NCBI GenBank assembly: GCA_947630885.1
Contig: CANRJI010000022.1
Span: 1-12,621 of the forward strand
Length of the DNA: 12,621 bases
Direction: 5' to 3'
From: an uncultured Bacilli bacterium
GTDB taxonomy: Bacteria; Bacillota_I; Bacilli_A; RF39; UBA660
The notes below the pieces were generated by a model, which searched no databases, was not told the origin of the DNA, and saw nothing but the letters and a program-made list of their open reading frames with translations. Made by a program: the position numbers and the translations under genes. Shown here in pieces: positions 1-6,603 of this stretch. How positions within the stretch are numbered: position 1 is the stretch's first letter; each line of letters opens with the position of its first letter.

Positions 1-100
1 TAAAATTATCATTAAAGATGAAGAAAATAGAGATTGGTTTGAAAAAGTTTTAGACCATTTTGGAATAAAGGGAACTATCTTACTCCCTAGTGAATTATAA
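1..100 (+). CDS. 3' end of an unrecognised gene (partial)
   Basis: An open frame (codons starting at base 2) runs in from the left edge for 32 codons and stops at TAA 98-100. The visible tail is charged and then hydrophobic, including the stretch DWFEKVLDHFGIKG and ending LLPSEL. I do not recognise the family from so short a piece. Support for a real gene is the absence of stops in this frame together with a good intrinsic terminator directly after the stop. It has no visible link to the redox genes downstream, which have their own promoter and ribosome binding site. Confidence 0.55.
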   Translation, partial: KIIIKDEENRDWFEKVLDHFGIKGTILLPSEL

Positions 101-134
101 GGGAATATTTTAAAAGAGAAATATTTCTTTTTTT
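101..134 (+). terminator. Rho-independent terminator after the partial upstream gene
   Basis: GGAATATTT (102-110) pairs with AAATATTTC (119-127) over 9 bp, one of them G-U, around an 8-base loop. A run of seven T follows at 128-134. It begins directly after the stop at 100. The stem is AT-rich, so it is not very stable. Its 3' arm lies where the -35 region of the next promoter would be. Confidence 0.7.
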
Positions 135-143
135 CTTTGTTTG

Positions 144-152
144 TGCTATTAT
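144..152 (+). promoter_or_regulatory. Extended -10 promoter for the rnfC operon
   Basis: TG at 144-145, one base, then TATTAT at 147-152 forms an extended -10 element. No good -35 hexamer is visible 16-18 bases upstream, where the terminator T-run lies. Transcription would begin near 159-160, almost at the ribosome binding site AGGAGG (161-166), giving a very short leader. An alternative -10 is TATACT at 153-158. Confidence 0.5.
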
Positions 153-173
153 TATACTAGAGGAGGTTTAGAT

Positions 174-1433
174 ATGAATAAACCAATACGTATTAAAGCA
201 AATAATAAGATAAGTTACGATATTGAAAAATATATTAAGCCAGAAATGGTTTATATCCCTTTAGAAAATAAAAGTGGCGTAACTTATAAACATCTAGTTA
301 AAGAAGGAGAATATGTCTATAAAGGACAAGTAGTGGCAATTAATGAAGATATTAATTTTCCTATTCATAGTTCTGTTTCAGGATATGCTAAATTTGGTAG
401 CAATAAGATTATTGGAACAGGAAAGAAAATAAAATGTGTTGTTATTGAAAATGATTACAAAGAAAAATATCAAAAGAGTAGAATGATTAAGAAAGATATA
501 TCTTCCTATACCAAAGAAGAATTTGTCAATGCTCTTCGTGAAAATGGTATTACTGGATTAGGTGGTAGTGATTTTCCTACTTTTTTAAAGTATCAAGCAG
601 ATAACATTAAGTACCTTGTCGTTAATGCTGTCGAGTGTGAGCCTTATGTATCTTGTGATAAAGTGGTAGTTCATAATTATGCCGAAGAAATTTTAGAAGC
701 AGTCGATCATATTATCGAAATTATGAAAATAAAAAAGGCTGTTATCGTTTTAAAAGAAAATAATACTGATGGCATAAAAGAAATTAATAAATATATTGGA
801 ACTTATCCTAACATCAAATTAAAACTAGTAGGGGATGCTTATCCTAATGGTTGGGAAAGATTAGTTGTCAAGAATGCTTTAGGAATAGAATACGATAAAT
901 ATCCAACCGAAAAAGGAGTTATCGTAAGTAATGTATCGACAGTATATGCCATATATGAAATGCTTAAATATAATCGTCCTCTTACCGAAAGAGTAATAAC
1001 AATTACTGGCCCAGGCATCAAAAAGAAGTGTAATGTTAGAGTCAAAATAGGCGCTTTAGCAAGTGAAGTTATCGCTCATTTAGATGGATATAAAGATCTT
1101 CAAAAGCCAATTTTTATTGCGGGTGGCCCAATGATGGGTAATTCACTTCCTAATGATGATGTCATTATTACTAAAGATATCAATTGTCTTCTCGTTATCG
1201 AAGACCATTTTGAAAAAAATTTACCATGTATTAACTGCGGTAAATGTACCGAAGTTTGTCCTGTTAATATTATGCCTGTCTTTATTATGAAAAATAGAGA
1301 TAATTTAGATAATTTAAAAAATTTACATCCTGATAAATGTATTGAATGTGGACTTTGTTCTTTTACTTGTCCATCGAAGATTGAAGTTAGAGAATATGTA
1401 AGAATTGCTAAGGCTAAGGTGAATAACAAGTGA
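174..1433 (+). CDS. rnfC: RnfC-like electron transport complex subunit
   Basis: This 419-residue protein resembles RnfC, the peripheral subunit that passes electrons between NADH, flavin and Fe-S centres in the membrane-bound Rnf complex. Seen: an N-terminal region resembling the RnfC barrel-sandwich fold (about 1-75); the nucleotide/flavin loop GLGGSDFPT (128-136), matching the family GGxxFPT pattern; ECEPY at 154-158; a SLBB-like stretch beginning near GPGIKKK; and two 4Fe-4S motifs, C352-C355-C358-C362-P and C389-C392-C395-C399-P. I chose ATG 174 because AGGAGG (161-166) sits 7 bases upstream; an in-frame TTG at 141 lies upstream of that site and of the likely transcription start. The stop overlaps the next gene by 4 bases, suggesting translational coupling. 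The N-terminal half carries no other cysteine cluster. Confidence 0.88.
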   Translation: MNKPIRIKANNKISYDIEKYIKPEMVYIPLENKSGVTYKHLVKEGEYVYKGQVVAINEDINFPIHSSVSGYAKFGSNKIIGTGKKIKCVVIENDYKEKYQKSRMIKKDISSYTKEEFVNALRENGITGLGGSDFPTFLKYQADNIKYLVVNAVECEPYVSCDKVVVHNYAEEILEAVDHIIEIMKIKKAVIVLKENNTDGIKEINKYIGTYPNIKLKLVGDAYPNGWERLVVKNALGIEYDKYPTEKGVIVSNVSTVYAIYEMLKYNRPLTERVITITGPGIKKKCNVRVKIGALASEVIAHLDGYKDLQKPIFIAGGPMMGNSLPNDDVIITKDINCLLVIEDHFEKNLPCINCGKCTEVCPVNIMPVFIMKNRDNLDNLKNLHPDKCIECGLCSFTCPSKIEVREYVRIAKAKVNNK

Positions 1434-2842
1434 AGACATTTAAAGTAAGAGAGGGAAATTTTATGAAGAGTAAAAATAGTACGACAAGTATGATGTATAA
1501 TATTTTGATTGTGTTAGTACCATTTATTATTTTTGGAACATTTAAAAATGGTGTTTATCCAGTAGTTAAAGGGTATGGCAATTTATATACATTATTTAAA
1601 CCTCTCATCTATGTTGTCGTACCAGCATTAGTTTGTCTTTTAACTGAATATATATATTACGTAATAAGAAAAGATAAAAAAAGTTTTTATTACTTATTTA
1701 GTGAAAGTTATGCTATTATTCCAGGTGTCTTTTTAGGACTTATCATATCGCTTAATACACCTCTTTGGTTTTTAATAGTGGGATCCTTTGTCGCTAGTTT
1801 ATCAAAGATGATAATGGGAGGCTTAGGTAAAAATAAACTTAATCCAGCTCTTGTCGGAAGTTTATTAATTACTGTTATTTTTTCATCACTTACTAATGGT
1901 TATCTTAATCCTTATGAAGCCGATGCCATCAGTAGTGCTACGCCCTTATCAAATATGACGGCAACTTCTTATACCATAACTTATGATAATCTAGTTAAGC
2001 CTTATGGAAATCTTTGGACTTTCTTCTTTGGCAATATACCTGGTGCTATCGGTGAGACATCTTCGCTTCTTTGTCTTGTTGCTCTTGCTTATTTAATTGT
2101 AACTAAAATTATTAAGTGGCGAATACCCGTTAGTTATCTTCTTACCGTGACCGCTATTAGTTTAATTATGTGTCTTACGAAAGATATTGGACTTTGGTTT
2201 GTCATCTTTAATCTTTTGTCTGGTGGTCTTTTATTTGGAGCAACCTTTATGGCAACCGATCCTGTTACGAGTCCAATTAGTAAAGAAGGACAGATAATTG
2301 GTGGTATCTTTCTTGGAATATCGACAATGGCAATTAGATATTTAACCAAATTCCCTGAAGGCGTTTTAATATCCATTTTATTATATAATGTCCTTACTAT
2401 TCTAATTAATTATTTGACTGTGAAACTTGGCGATAAAAAAATATGGAAAACCCTCGCAGTAAGTTTTATGGTACTTCTTGCTATCGTATCTCCTTTAGTA
2501 ATAGGAAAAAATGTTTCAGCGTCTGAAAATAGTGATACATATAAAATATTATCTAAAGAAAAACAAGGTCAAAAAACAGTCTATGAAGTGTCGGGAAGAG
2601 GATATGCTGGAAATAATAGTATTAAACTTCGCATAACCTTTACTAGTAAAGATATCAGTAATATTGAAGTCATAAGTAGTCATGAAACATATATGGGAAT
2701 GATTATTGATAACAATTATTTGAATGCTATTATCGATAACCAAAATAATTTAGATAATCTAGATACGATAAGTGGATGTACATATACAAGTAAATATATA
2801 AAAGAAATTATTGAAAAGACTAAAGAAGATTTTAAAAAATAA
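1430..2842 (+). CDS. rnfD: RnfD-RnfG fusion, membrane flavoprotein of an Rnf-like complex
   Basis: This 470-residue polytopic membrane protein has an RnfD body (about 1-340) followed by a further helix (about 341-360) and an RnfG-type FMN domain (about 365-470). RnfD hallmarks seen: GGLGKNKLNPALVG, the flavinylation-like motif SSATPL with T171, and ATDPVTSPIS. The C-terminal domain carries SHETYMG and SGCTYTS (448-454), where T451 fits the threonine that ApbE flavinylates in RnfG. The usual motif is SGAT; here it reads SSAT in the D part and SGCT in the G part. Start: GTG 1430 overlaps the rnfC stop as GTGA and includes residues that appear to match the usual RnfD N-terminus (SKNST). ATG 1463, with GAGAGG upstream, is a credible alternative. 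RnfD and RnfG are normally separate genes. No A, B or E subunit adjoins. Confidence 0.85.
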   Translation: MKTFKVREGNFMKSKNSTTSMMYNILIVLVPFIIFGTFKNGVYPVVKGYGNLYTLFKPLIYVVVPALVCLLTEYIYYVIRKDKKSFYYLFSESYAIIPGVFLGLIISLNTPLWFLIVGSFVASLSKMIMGGLGKNKLNPALVGSLLITVIFSSLTNGYLNPYEADAISSATPLSNMTATSYTITYDNLVKPYGNLWTFFFGNIPGAIGETSSLLCLVALAYLIVTKIIKWRIPVSYLLTVTAISLIMCLTKDIGLWFVIFNLLSGGLLFGATFMATDPVTSPISKEGQIIGGIFLGISTMAIRYLTKFPEGVLISILLYNVLTILINYLTVKLGDKKIWKTLAVSFMVLLAIVSPLVIGKNVSASENSDTYKILSKEKQGQKTVYEVSGRGYAGNNSIKLRITFTSKDISNIEVISSHETYMGMIIDNNYLNAIIDNQNNLDNLDTISGCTYTSKYIKEIIEKTKEDFKK

Positions 2843-2870
2843 ATAAAATATTTAATTAATTATTATTTTA

Positions 2871-2902
2871 GAGAGAAGATAATTTTCCTTCTCTTCTTTT
2901 TT
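2871..2902 (+). terminator. Rho-independent terminator of the rnf operon
   Basis: AGAGAAG (2872-2878) pairs with CTTCTCT (2888-2894) around a 9-base loop, and TTCTTTTTT follows at 2895-2902. It lies 29 bases after the stop of the RnfD-G gene and closes the two-gene operon before ftsK. Confidence 0.8.
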
Positions 2903-2925
2903 ACGTTTAATGACAATTTTTCACC

Positions 2926-2950
2926 GTAAAGTCATTTTCAAAAACTTTAC
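2926..2950 (+). repeat. Inverted repeat overlapping the ftsK -35 (possible operator)
   Basis: GTAAAGT (2926-2932) is the exact reverse complement of ACTTTAC (2944-2950). The right arm overlaps the proposed -35 hexamer at 2946-2951. AAAGTCATT also occurs twice in direct orientation (2928-2936 and 2955-2963), and TTAATGAC (2907-2914) mirrors GTCATTAA (2958-2965). A protein-binding site is possible. In AT-rich DNA, repeats this short can also arise by chance. Confidence 0.35.
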
Positions 2951-2974
2951 TTTTAAAGTCATTAATGTTATACT
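2946..2974 (+). promoter_or_regulatory. Promoter of ftsK
   Basis: TTTACT (2946-2951, 4 of 6 to TTGACA), a 17-base spacer, and TATACT (2969-2974) with TG at 2966-2967 make a good sigma-70-type extended promoter. The start site would fall near 2981, just before AGAGGT (2985-2990), the ftsK ribosome binding site. The tRNA-Ser promoter in this window has the same -35 hexamer, spacer length and extended TG. Confidence 0.65.
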
Positions 2975-2998
2975 TAATGTGAGTAGAGGTTTGATAAA

Positions 2999-5236
2999 AT
3001 GGCAAAGAAAAAGCAGAAAAAAGATGACGAAAAGAAAAAATTTGAATATAGTAACGAAGTAATTGGAATAATTCTTATTCTCGTATCTATTATTGGAATA
3101 GGTGCTTATGGTCCAGCGGGAAATTTTATTAGAGCATTTGCAATTTTTCTTGTAGGAAACATCTATATCTTTTTACTCGCGGGTATTTTGATTTTAGGTG
3201 GATATTTGATAGTCAAGAGAAAAGTACCTAATTTTTATGGTTTAAGATATATTGGTTTCTATATTATTGTCATATCTTTTTTAATTCTTTTACATACTAA
3301 ATATATTACCCTTAATGCCCAAGAAGGAACAAAAATTATCACCGAAACTTTTGATAATTTACTTAAGGCCTTCAGTGAAGTTAATAATGGTGGCGTTATC
3401 GATACCATTAGTAAATCAATTTCCAATAGTGGTGGCGGAATGATCGGAGCAATCTTTACTTATGCTTTTTATAGTTTATTTAAAGATGGAACAAAGATTG
3501 TTGTCATTACTCTTATGATTATTGGTGTTATCTTATTACTAAATACAAGTATTATGGATTTAATTAAGAAGATTAAACTTCCTAAATGGAAGAAAAAAGA
3601 ACATACTGAAAAAGAAGAAAAAACTGATGATGGCGATGAAGAAATCGATAAACGAATCATTGTTTCTTCGACCAAAGATATTGATAAAGTAAGTGAAAAA
3701 GAAGTTAATATTGAGCCTGATATTCCAATTAAAACAATTGATAGTGCTCCAAATGAAGTAAGTGAAGAAGAAAAACCTGTCATTAATCCTAATTACAAAT
3801 TACCACCACTTACACTTCTTAAACTTTCTAAAGGAAATAATGATAAAGAAAATGTCGAAGCCGTTAAACAAAATATTACGACATTAGAAAAAGTTCTTCT
3901 CGATTTTGAAATACCTGGTAAGATTAGAGAATGTCATATTGGACCATCAGTTACTCAATATGAGCTTGAATTACAAGCTGGAACAAAAGTTAATAAACTT
4001 CTTTCAATTCAAAAAGAAATTGCTTTAAATCTAGCGGCAAAAGATGTTAGAATTCAAGCTCCAATACCTGGTAAATCGACAATTGGTATCGAACTACCTA
4101 ATAAAGTTAATTCGGCTGTTTCGTTTAGAGAAGTACTAAGTAAATTACCAGAACCTTCAGAAAAAAGTATTTTAGCAGTCGGTTTAGGTAAAGATATTAT
4201 GGGTACAGTTAAATGGGCCGAGATTAATACGACACCACATTTATTAATCGCCGGTGCTACTGGTAGTGGTAAATCAGTTTGTATTAACTGTATTATTGCT
4301 TCTATTTTGATGAGAGCAAGACCTGATGAAGTAAAACTTGTGATGGTTGACCCTAAAAAGGTTGAATTATCGATGTATAATGGTGTACCACATTTGCTTA
4401 CACCTGTTGTTACGGATCCTAAGAAAGCATCGATTGCCCTTAAAAATATTGTTGTTGAAATGGAGAGAAGATATCAAGTATTTGAAGATACCAAATGTAA
4501 AAATATTTCTTCGTACAATAAATTTTGTGAAACAAATACTGAATATCAAAAGATGCCATATATTGTCTTTATTATCGATGAACTTGCTGACTTGATGTTA
4601 GTCGCCGCAAAAGATGTTGAAGACTCCATCATGCGTATTACCCAAATGGCTAGAGCTGCCGGTATTCACTTAATCGTTGCTACGCAAAGACCATCGACCG
4701 ATGTCATTACCGGTGTCGTTAAAGCCAACATTCCATCCCGTATATCTTTCGCTGTATCATCATCAATTGATTCCCGTACTATTCTTGATCAGACTGGAGC
4801 GGAAAAATTACTTGGTAAAGGTGATATGTTATTTAAGCCAATGGGAGAAAATGTTCCAATTAGAATTCAAGGAGCGTATGTAAGTGATGAAGAATTACAG
4901 AAAATAGTGGACTTTACAATATCACAGCAAAAAGCGAACTACGACCATTCACTTACGGAAGAAAGTACCGAAAGTTCTTCTGGCGGTGGCGATTATAACG
5001 ATGGTTATGAATCAAAAGAAGAATATGATGACCCTCTATATAATGATATTGTCGAATTTGCTATGGAATTCGGTAAGATATCAGCCTCATTAATTCAAAG
5101 AAAGTATCGTATCGGTTATAATAGAGCAGCCCGCATCGTGGACTTACTTGAAGAGAGAGGTATTATTGGACCTCCTAATGGATCTAAACCACGAGAGGTT
5201 ATCGTAAGAAAAGAAAATAATAGTGATGAAGAATAA
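2999..5236 (+). CDS. ftsK: FtsK/SpoIIIE family DNA translocase
   Basis: This 745-residue membrane-anchored, ATP-driven pump moves chromosomal DNA through the division septum so that the terminus clears before closure. Order seen: a lysine-rich N-terminus; four or five membrane helices between about 21 and 185; an acidic, charged linker (about 195-265); an FtsK alpha domain; the RecA-like motor with Walker A GATGSGKS (419-426) and Walker B hydrophobics followed by D527-E528; then the C-terminal winged-helix gamma domain (about 677-740), which reads polar DNA motifs in relatives. The length is near that of SpoIIIE-type proteins. ATG 2999 follows AGAGGT (2985-2990) by 8 bases. No sporulation gene is nearby, so a general cell-division role is more likely than SpoIIIE specialisation. 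The terminator stem begins inside its last codons. No key motor residue appears missing. Confidence 0.95.
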   Translation: MAKKKQKKDDEKKKFEYSNEVIGIILILVSIIGIGAYGPAGNFIRAFAIFLVGNIYIFLLAGILILGGYLIVKRKVPNFYGLRYIGFYIIVISFLILLHTKYITLNAQEGTKIITETFDNLLKAFSEVNNGGVIDTISKSISNSGGGMIGAIFTYAFYSLFKDGTKIVVITLMIIGVILLLNTSIMDLIKKIKLPKWKKKEHTEKEEKTDDGDEEIDKRIIVSSTKDIDKVSEKEVNIEPDIPIKTIDSAPNEVSEEEKPVINPNYKLPPLTLLKLSKGNNDKENVEAVKQNITTLEKVLLDFEIPGKIRECHIGPSVTQYELELQAGTKVNKLLSIQKEIALNLAAKDVRIQAPIPGKSTIGIELPNKVNSAVSFREVLSKLPEPSEKSILAVGLGKDIMGTVKWAEINTTPHLLIAGATGSGKSVCINCIIASILMRARPDEVKLVMVDPKKVELSMYNGVPHLLTPVVTDPKKASIALKNIVVEMERRYQVFEDTKCKNISSYNKFCETNTEYQKMPYIVFIIDELADLMLVAAKDVEDSIMRITQMARAAGIHLIVATQRPSTDVITGVVKANIPSRISFAVSSSIDSRTILDQTGAEKLLGKGDMLFKPMGENVPIRIQGAYVSDEELQKIVDFTISQQKANYDHSLTEESTESSSGGGDYNDGYESKEEYDDPLYNDIVEFAMEFGKISASLIQRKYRIGYNRAARIVDLLEERGIIGPPNGSKPREVIVRKENNSDEE

Positions 5237-5250
5237 GTCACTATTTTTTT
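5219..5250 (+). terminator. Rho-independent terminator overlapping the ftsK stop codon
   Basis: AATAGTGA (5219-5226) pairs exactly with TCACTATT (5238-5245) over 8 bp around an 11-base loop, and the T-run continues to 5250. The 5' arm encodes the last residues of FtsK, and the stop TAA (5234-5236) is in the loop. Ribosomes finishing ftsK would cover the stem, so termination may depend on translation. Read-through would supply the Nudix gene, which starts 18 bases later. Confidence 0.75.
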
Positions 5251-5267
5251 GCTAGGAAGGTGGTAAA

Positions 5268-5711
5268 ATGAAAGAATATAAGCATATCGGAGTATATGGA
5301 CTTCTAATTAAAGAAGGAAAAATTTTGCTAATTAAAAAGTCATGCGGTCCTTATACAGGTCAGTTAGATTTACCTGGAGGTGGACTAGAATATGGAGAAA
5401 CACCCGAAGAAACTTTAAAGAGAGAGTTTATTGAAGAAACTGGTATTCTCGTAAAAAAATATAAATTATATGATGCTAATGCTGTTAGGTTCGTTTGGAA
5501 TCATAAGAACGAAGAATTAGATTGTTATCATATCGGTATCTTTTATAAGATTCAAGAATATGAAAATGATATTAAAAAAGAAATCGAAGTAGATGAAGTA
5601 AATGATGATTCTCTAGGTGCTGAATTTTATGATATAGACTCTTTAAAGAAAGAAGAATTATCGAGAATAGCTCTTCTCGAATTGGAAAAATTAGGATATC
5701 ACTTTAAATAA
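5268..5711 (+). CDS. Nudix hydrolase, MutT-like
   Basis: This 147-residue single-domain enzyme should hydrolyse a nucleoside diphosphate linked to another group (for example an NTP, nucleotide sugar or dinucleotide), releasing a phosphate or nucleotide with Mg2+. The full Nudix box G-x5-E-x7-RE-U-x-EE-x-G-U occupies residues 38-60, with E44 and the REFIEETGI end all present. The only loose fit is F at the first U position. The size suits a minimal MutT-type enzyme; the substrate cannot be read from the sequence. SD-like AAGGTGG (5257-5263) lies 4 bases before ATG 5268. No clear promoter of its own is visible in the short gap after the ftsK terminator, so it is probably expressed by read-through from ftsK. 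Its role next to cell-division and ribosomal genes is unknown. Confidence 0.9.
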   Translation: MKEYKHIGVYGLLIKEGKILLIKKSCGPYTGQLDLPGGGLEYGETPEETLKREFIEETGILVKKYKLYDANAVRFVWNHKNEELDCYHIGIFYKIQEYENDIKKEIEVDEVNDDSLGAEFYDIDSLKKEELSRIALLELEKLGYHFK

Positions 5712-5716
5712 AGAGG

Positions 5717-5745
5717 TTGCTATTTTGGAAAAAATATTATATAAT
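5717..5745 (+). promoter_or_regulatory. Promoter of the DUF177-rpmF operon
   Basis: TTGCTA (5717-5722, 4 of 6 to TTGACA), a 17-base spacer, and a consensus TATAAT (5740-5745) lie just after the Nudix stop at 5711. The start site would be near 5752, giving a leader of about 13 bases that includes the ribosome binding site AGGTGA (5754-5759). This also shows that the in-frame TTG at 5717 is a promoter element and not a start codon. Confidence 0.75.
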
Positions 5746-5764
5746 TAGTAGGCAGGTGAAATTT

Positions 5765-6232
5765 ATGGTAATAGAATTACTTGATCTTGTCAGTAAAGGA
5801 AAAAGAATAAATATTGATAGCGAAGTTAATATTCCAAGCGAGTTTGTAAAAAATACATCAATTCGAAAATTAGAAAATGTTCATTTTAAAGGATACATTG
5901 ATAAATTAATTGATGATACTTACGAACTTGGAGGAACATTAAGTGGTTTAATGATTATTCCTGACGATATTACTTTAGAAGATTACGCATATAATTTTAC
6001 TAGTGACATTGAAGAAAAAATTGAAGAATCTTCAATAAATTTGCAGAAAACTCTTGATATTACTGAGATTTTATGGCAAAATATTCTCGTGGAAGTTCCT
6101 CTTAGGGCCGTTAATGAAAAAAATGAAAATATAGAGCTTAAAGGGGATGGGTGGAGACTCATTAGTGAAGCAGAAGCTGAAATGACAAATAATCCACTAG
6201 AGGGTTTAGAAGATTTATTAAGGAAGGAGTGA
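5765..6232 (+). CDS. yceD: DUF177 (YceD/YlbN) family protein
   Basis: This 155-residue protein belongs to the family almost always encoded just before rpmF. In E. coli and plants, members are linked to 23S rRNA processing or accumulation. Seen: an N-terminal strand region, a central LSGLMIIP segment where many relatives have a CxxC-type pair, and a C-terminal NPLEGLEDLL resembling the usual NP/DPR...L ending. The protein has no cysteine, so any metal site of the family is absent; I believe Bacilli members often also lack it. ATG 5765 is preceded by AGGTGA (5754-5759) and a promoter. The ribosome binding site for rpmF, AAGGAG (6224-6229), lies in its last codons, so the two genes are tightly linked. 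The assignment rests mainly on synteny, size and the ends of the protein. Confidence 0.82.
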   Translation: MVIELLDLVSKGKRINIDSEVNIPSEFVKNTSIRKLENVHFKGYIDKLIDDTYELGGTLSGLMIIPDDITLEDYAYNFTSDIEEKIEESSINLQKTLDITEILWQNILVEVPLRAVNEKNENIELKGDGWRLISEAEAEMTNNPLEGLEDLLRKE

Positions 6233-6237
6233 AAGAG

Positions 6238-6483
6238 ATGGCAGTTCCATTTAGAAAAGTTAGTAAAACAAGAAGAGATATGAGAAGAACTCATTATAAA
6301 ATCACAGCAAATGGATTAGTTGAATGTTCAAACTGTGGTGCAAAAATTAGACCACATAGAGCATGTCCAAAATGCGGATTTTATAAAGGAGCAGATACAG
6401 CTAAAGCAAAAGTTGAAACTAAAGTAACTGAAGAAAAGAAAGCTCCTAAAAAAGCAAAATCTTCAAAAAAGAGTGAAGAATAG
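6238..6483 (+). CDS. rpmF: 50S ribosomal protein bL32 with a lysine-rich tail
   Basis: This 81-residue large-subunit ribosomal protein has the standard start MAVPFRKVSKTRRD and a zinc ribbon C30-x2-C33-x9-C43-x2-C46, so it is the zinc-binding (C+) form. The ribosomal part ends near residue 51 (GFYKG). About 30 further residues are rich in K, E and A; bL32 is usually nearer 57-60 residues in Bacilli, so this tail is an extension. ATG 6238 lies 8 bases after AAGGAG (6224-6229). An in-frame GTG at 6229 overlaps that site and would add residues before the invariant MAVP, so I rejected it. The gene follows the DUF177 gene by 5 bases and is closed by a strong terminator. Confidence 0.95.
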   Translation: MAVPFRKVSKTRRDMRRTHYKITANGLVECSNCGAKIRPHRACPKCGFYKGADTAKAKVETKVTEEKKAPKKAKSSKKSEE

Positions 6484-6493
6484 TTAAGGATTT

Positions 6494-6525
6494 AAGCAGT
6501 ACCCAATTTTTTGTACTGCTTTTTT
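6494..6525 (+). terminator. Rho-independent terminator after rpmF
   Basis: AAGCAGTAC (6494-6502) pairs perfectly with GTACTGCTT (6513-6521) over 9 bp around a 10-base loop, with a T-run at 6520-6525. It is the strongest terminator in the window. Confidence 0.9.
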
Positions 6526-6550
6526 AATTATTCTTTTGCTAAAATTGTCA

Positions 6551-6578
6551 AAAAGTGTGTAAAAAGGGCAAAAGTGTG
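6551..6578 (+). repeat. Two 9-bp direct repeats upstream of the ligase -10 box
   Basis: AAAAGTGTG occurs at 6551-6559 and again at 6570-6578, a period of 19 bases or nearly two helical turns. The second copy abuts the -10 box and contains its TG extension. This spacing would place a dimeric regulator on one face of the DNA over a promoter with no good -35 hexamer. Binding is inferred; only the repeat is seen. Confidence 0.45.
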
Positions 6579-6585
6579 ATATAAT
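6577..6585 (+). promoter_or_regulatory. Extended -10 promoter of the ligase-sensor operon
   Basis: TG (6577-6578), one base, then consensus TATAAT (6580-6585). At 16-18 bases upstream there is no recognisable -35; TTGTCA at 6545-6550 is close to consensus but about 29 bases away. Transcription would start near 6592, leaving a leader of roughly 65 bases. Confidence 0.6.
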
Positions 6586-6603
6586 TTTATTTGATGGTAG
6601 TAA

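Noticed and set aside
141..173. In-frame TTG start extending rnfC by 11 residues
   Set aside because: The extension would run through the -10 box and the AGGAGG ribosome binding site, and the added residues are low-complexity. ATG 174 has ideal spacing.
839..1429. Minus-strand open frames opposite rnfC
   Set aside because: They are antisense shadows of a clearly coding frame, without ribosome binding sites or recognisable domains. The same holds for minus-strand frames at 2134-2743, 3469-3783, 4367-4549, 5983-6294, 8170-8394, 9356-9739 and 11192-11443.
4347..4883. Two short plus-strand frames inside ftsK
   Set aside because: They overlap the Walker A to Walker B part of the motor in another frame, and their composition is unlike a protein. 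No evidence of separate genes.
5717..5764. In-frame TTG start extending the DUF177 protein by 16 residues
   Set aside because: The TTG is the first part of a good -35 hexamer, and the extension would cover TATAAT and the ribosome binding site AGGTGA. ATG 5765 is the better start.
6229..6237. GTG start three codons before bL32
   Set aside because: It lies in the AAGGAG ribosome binding site, and bL32 invariably begins MAVP.
6545..6550. TTGTCA as the -35 of the ligase promoter
   Set aside because: It matches consensus at 5 of 6 but lies about 29 bases before the TATAAT, far outside the usable 16-18 range.
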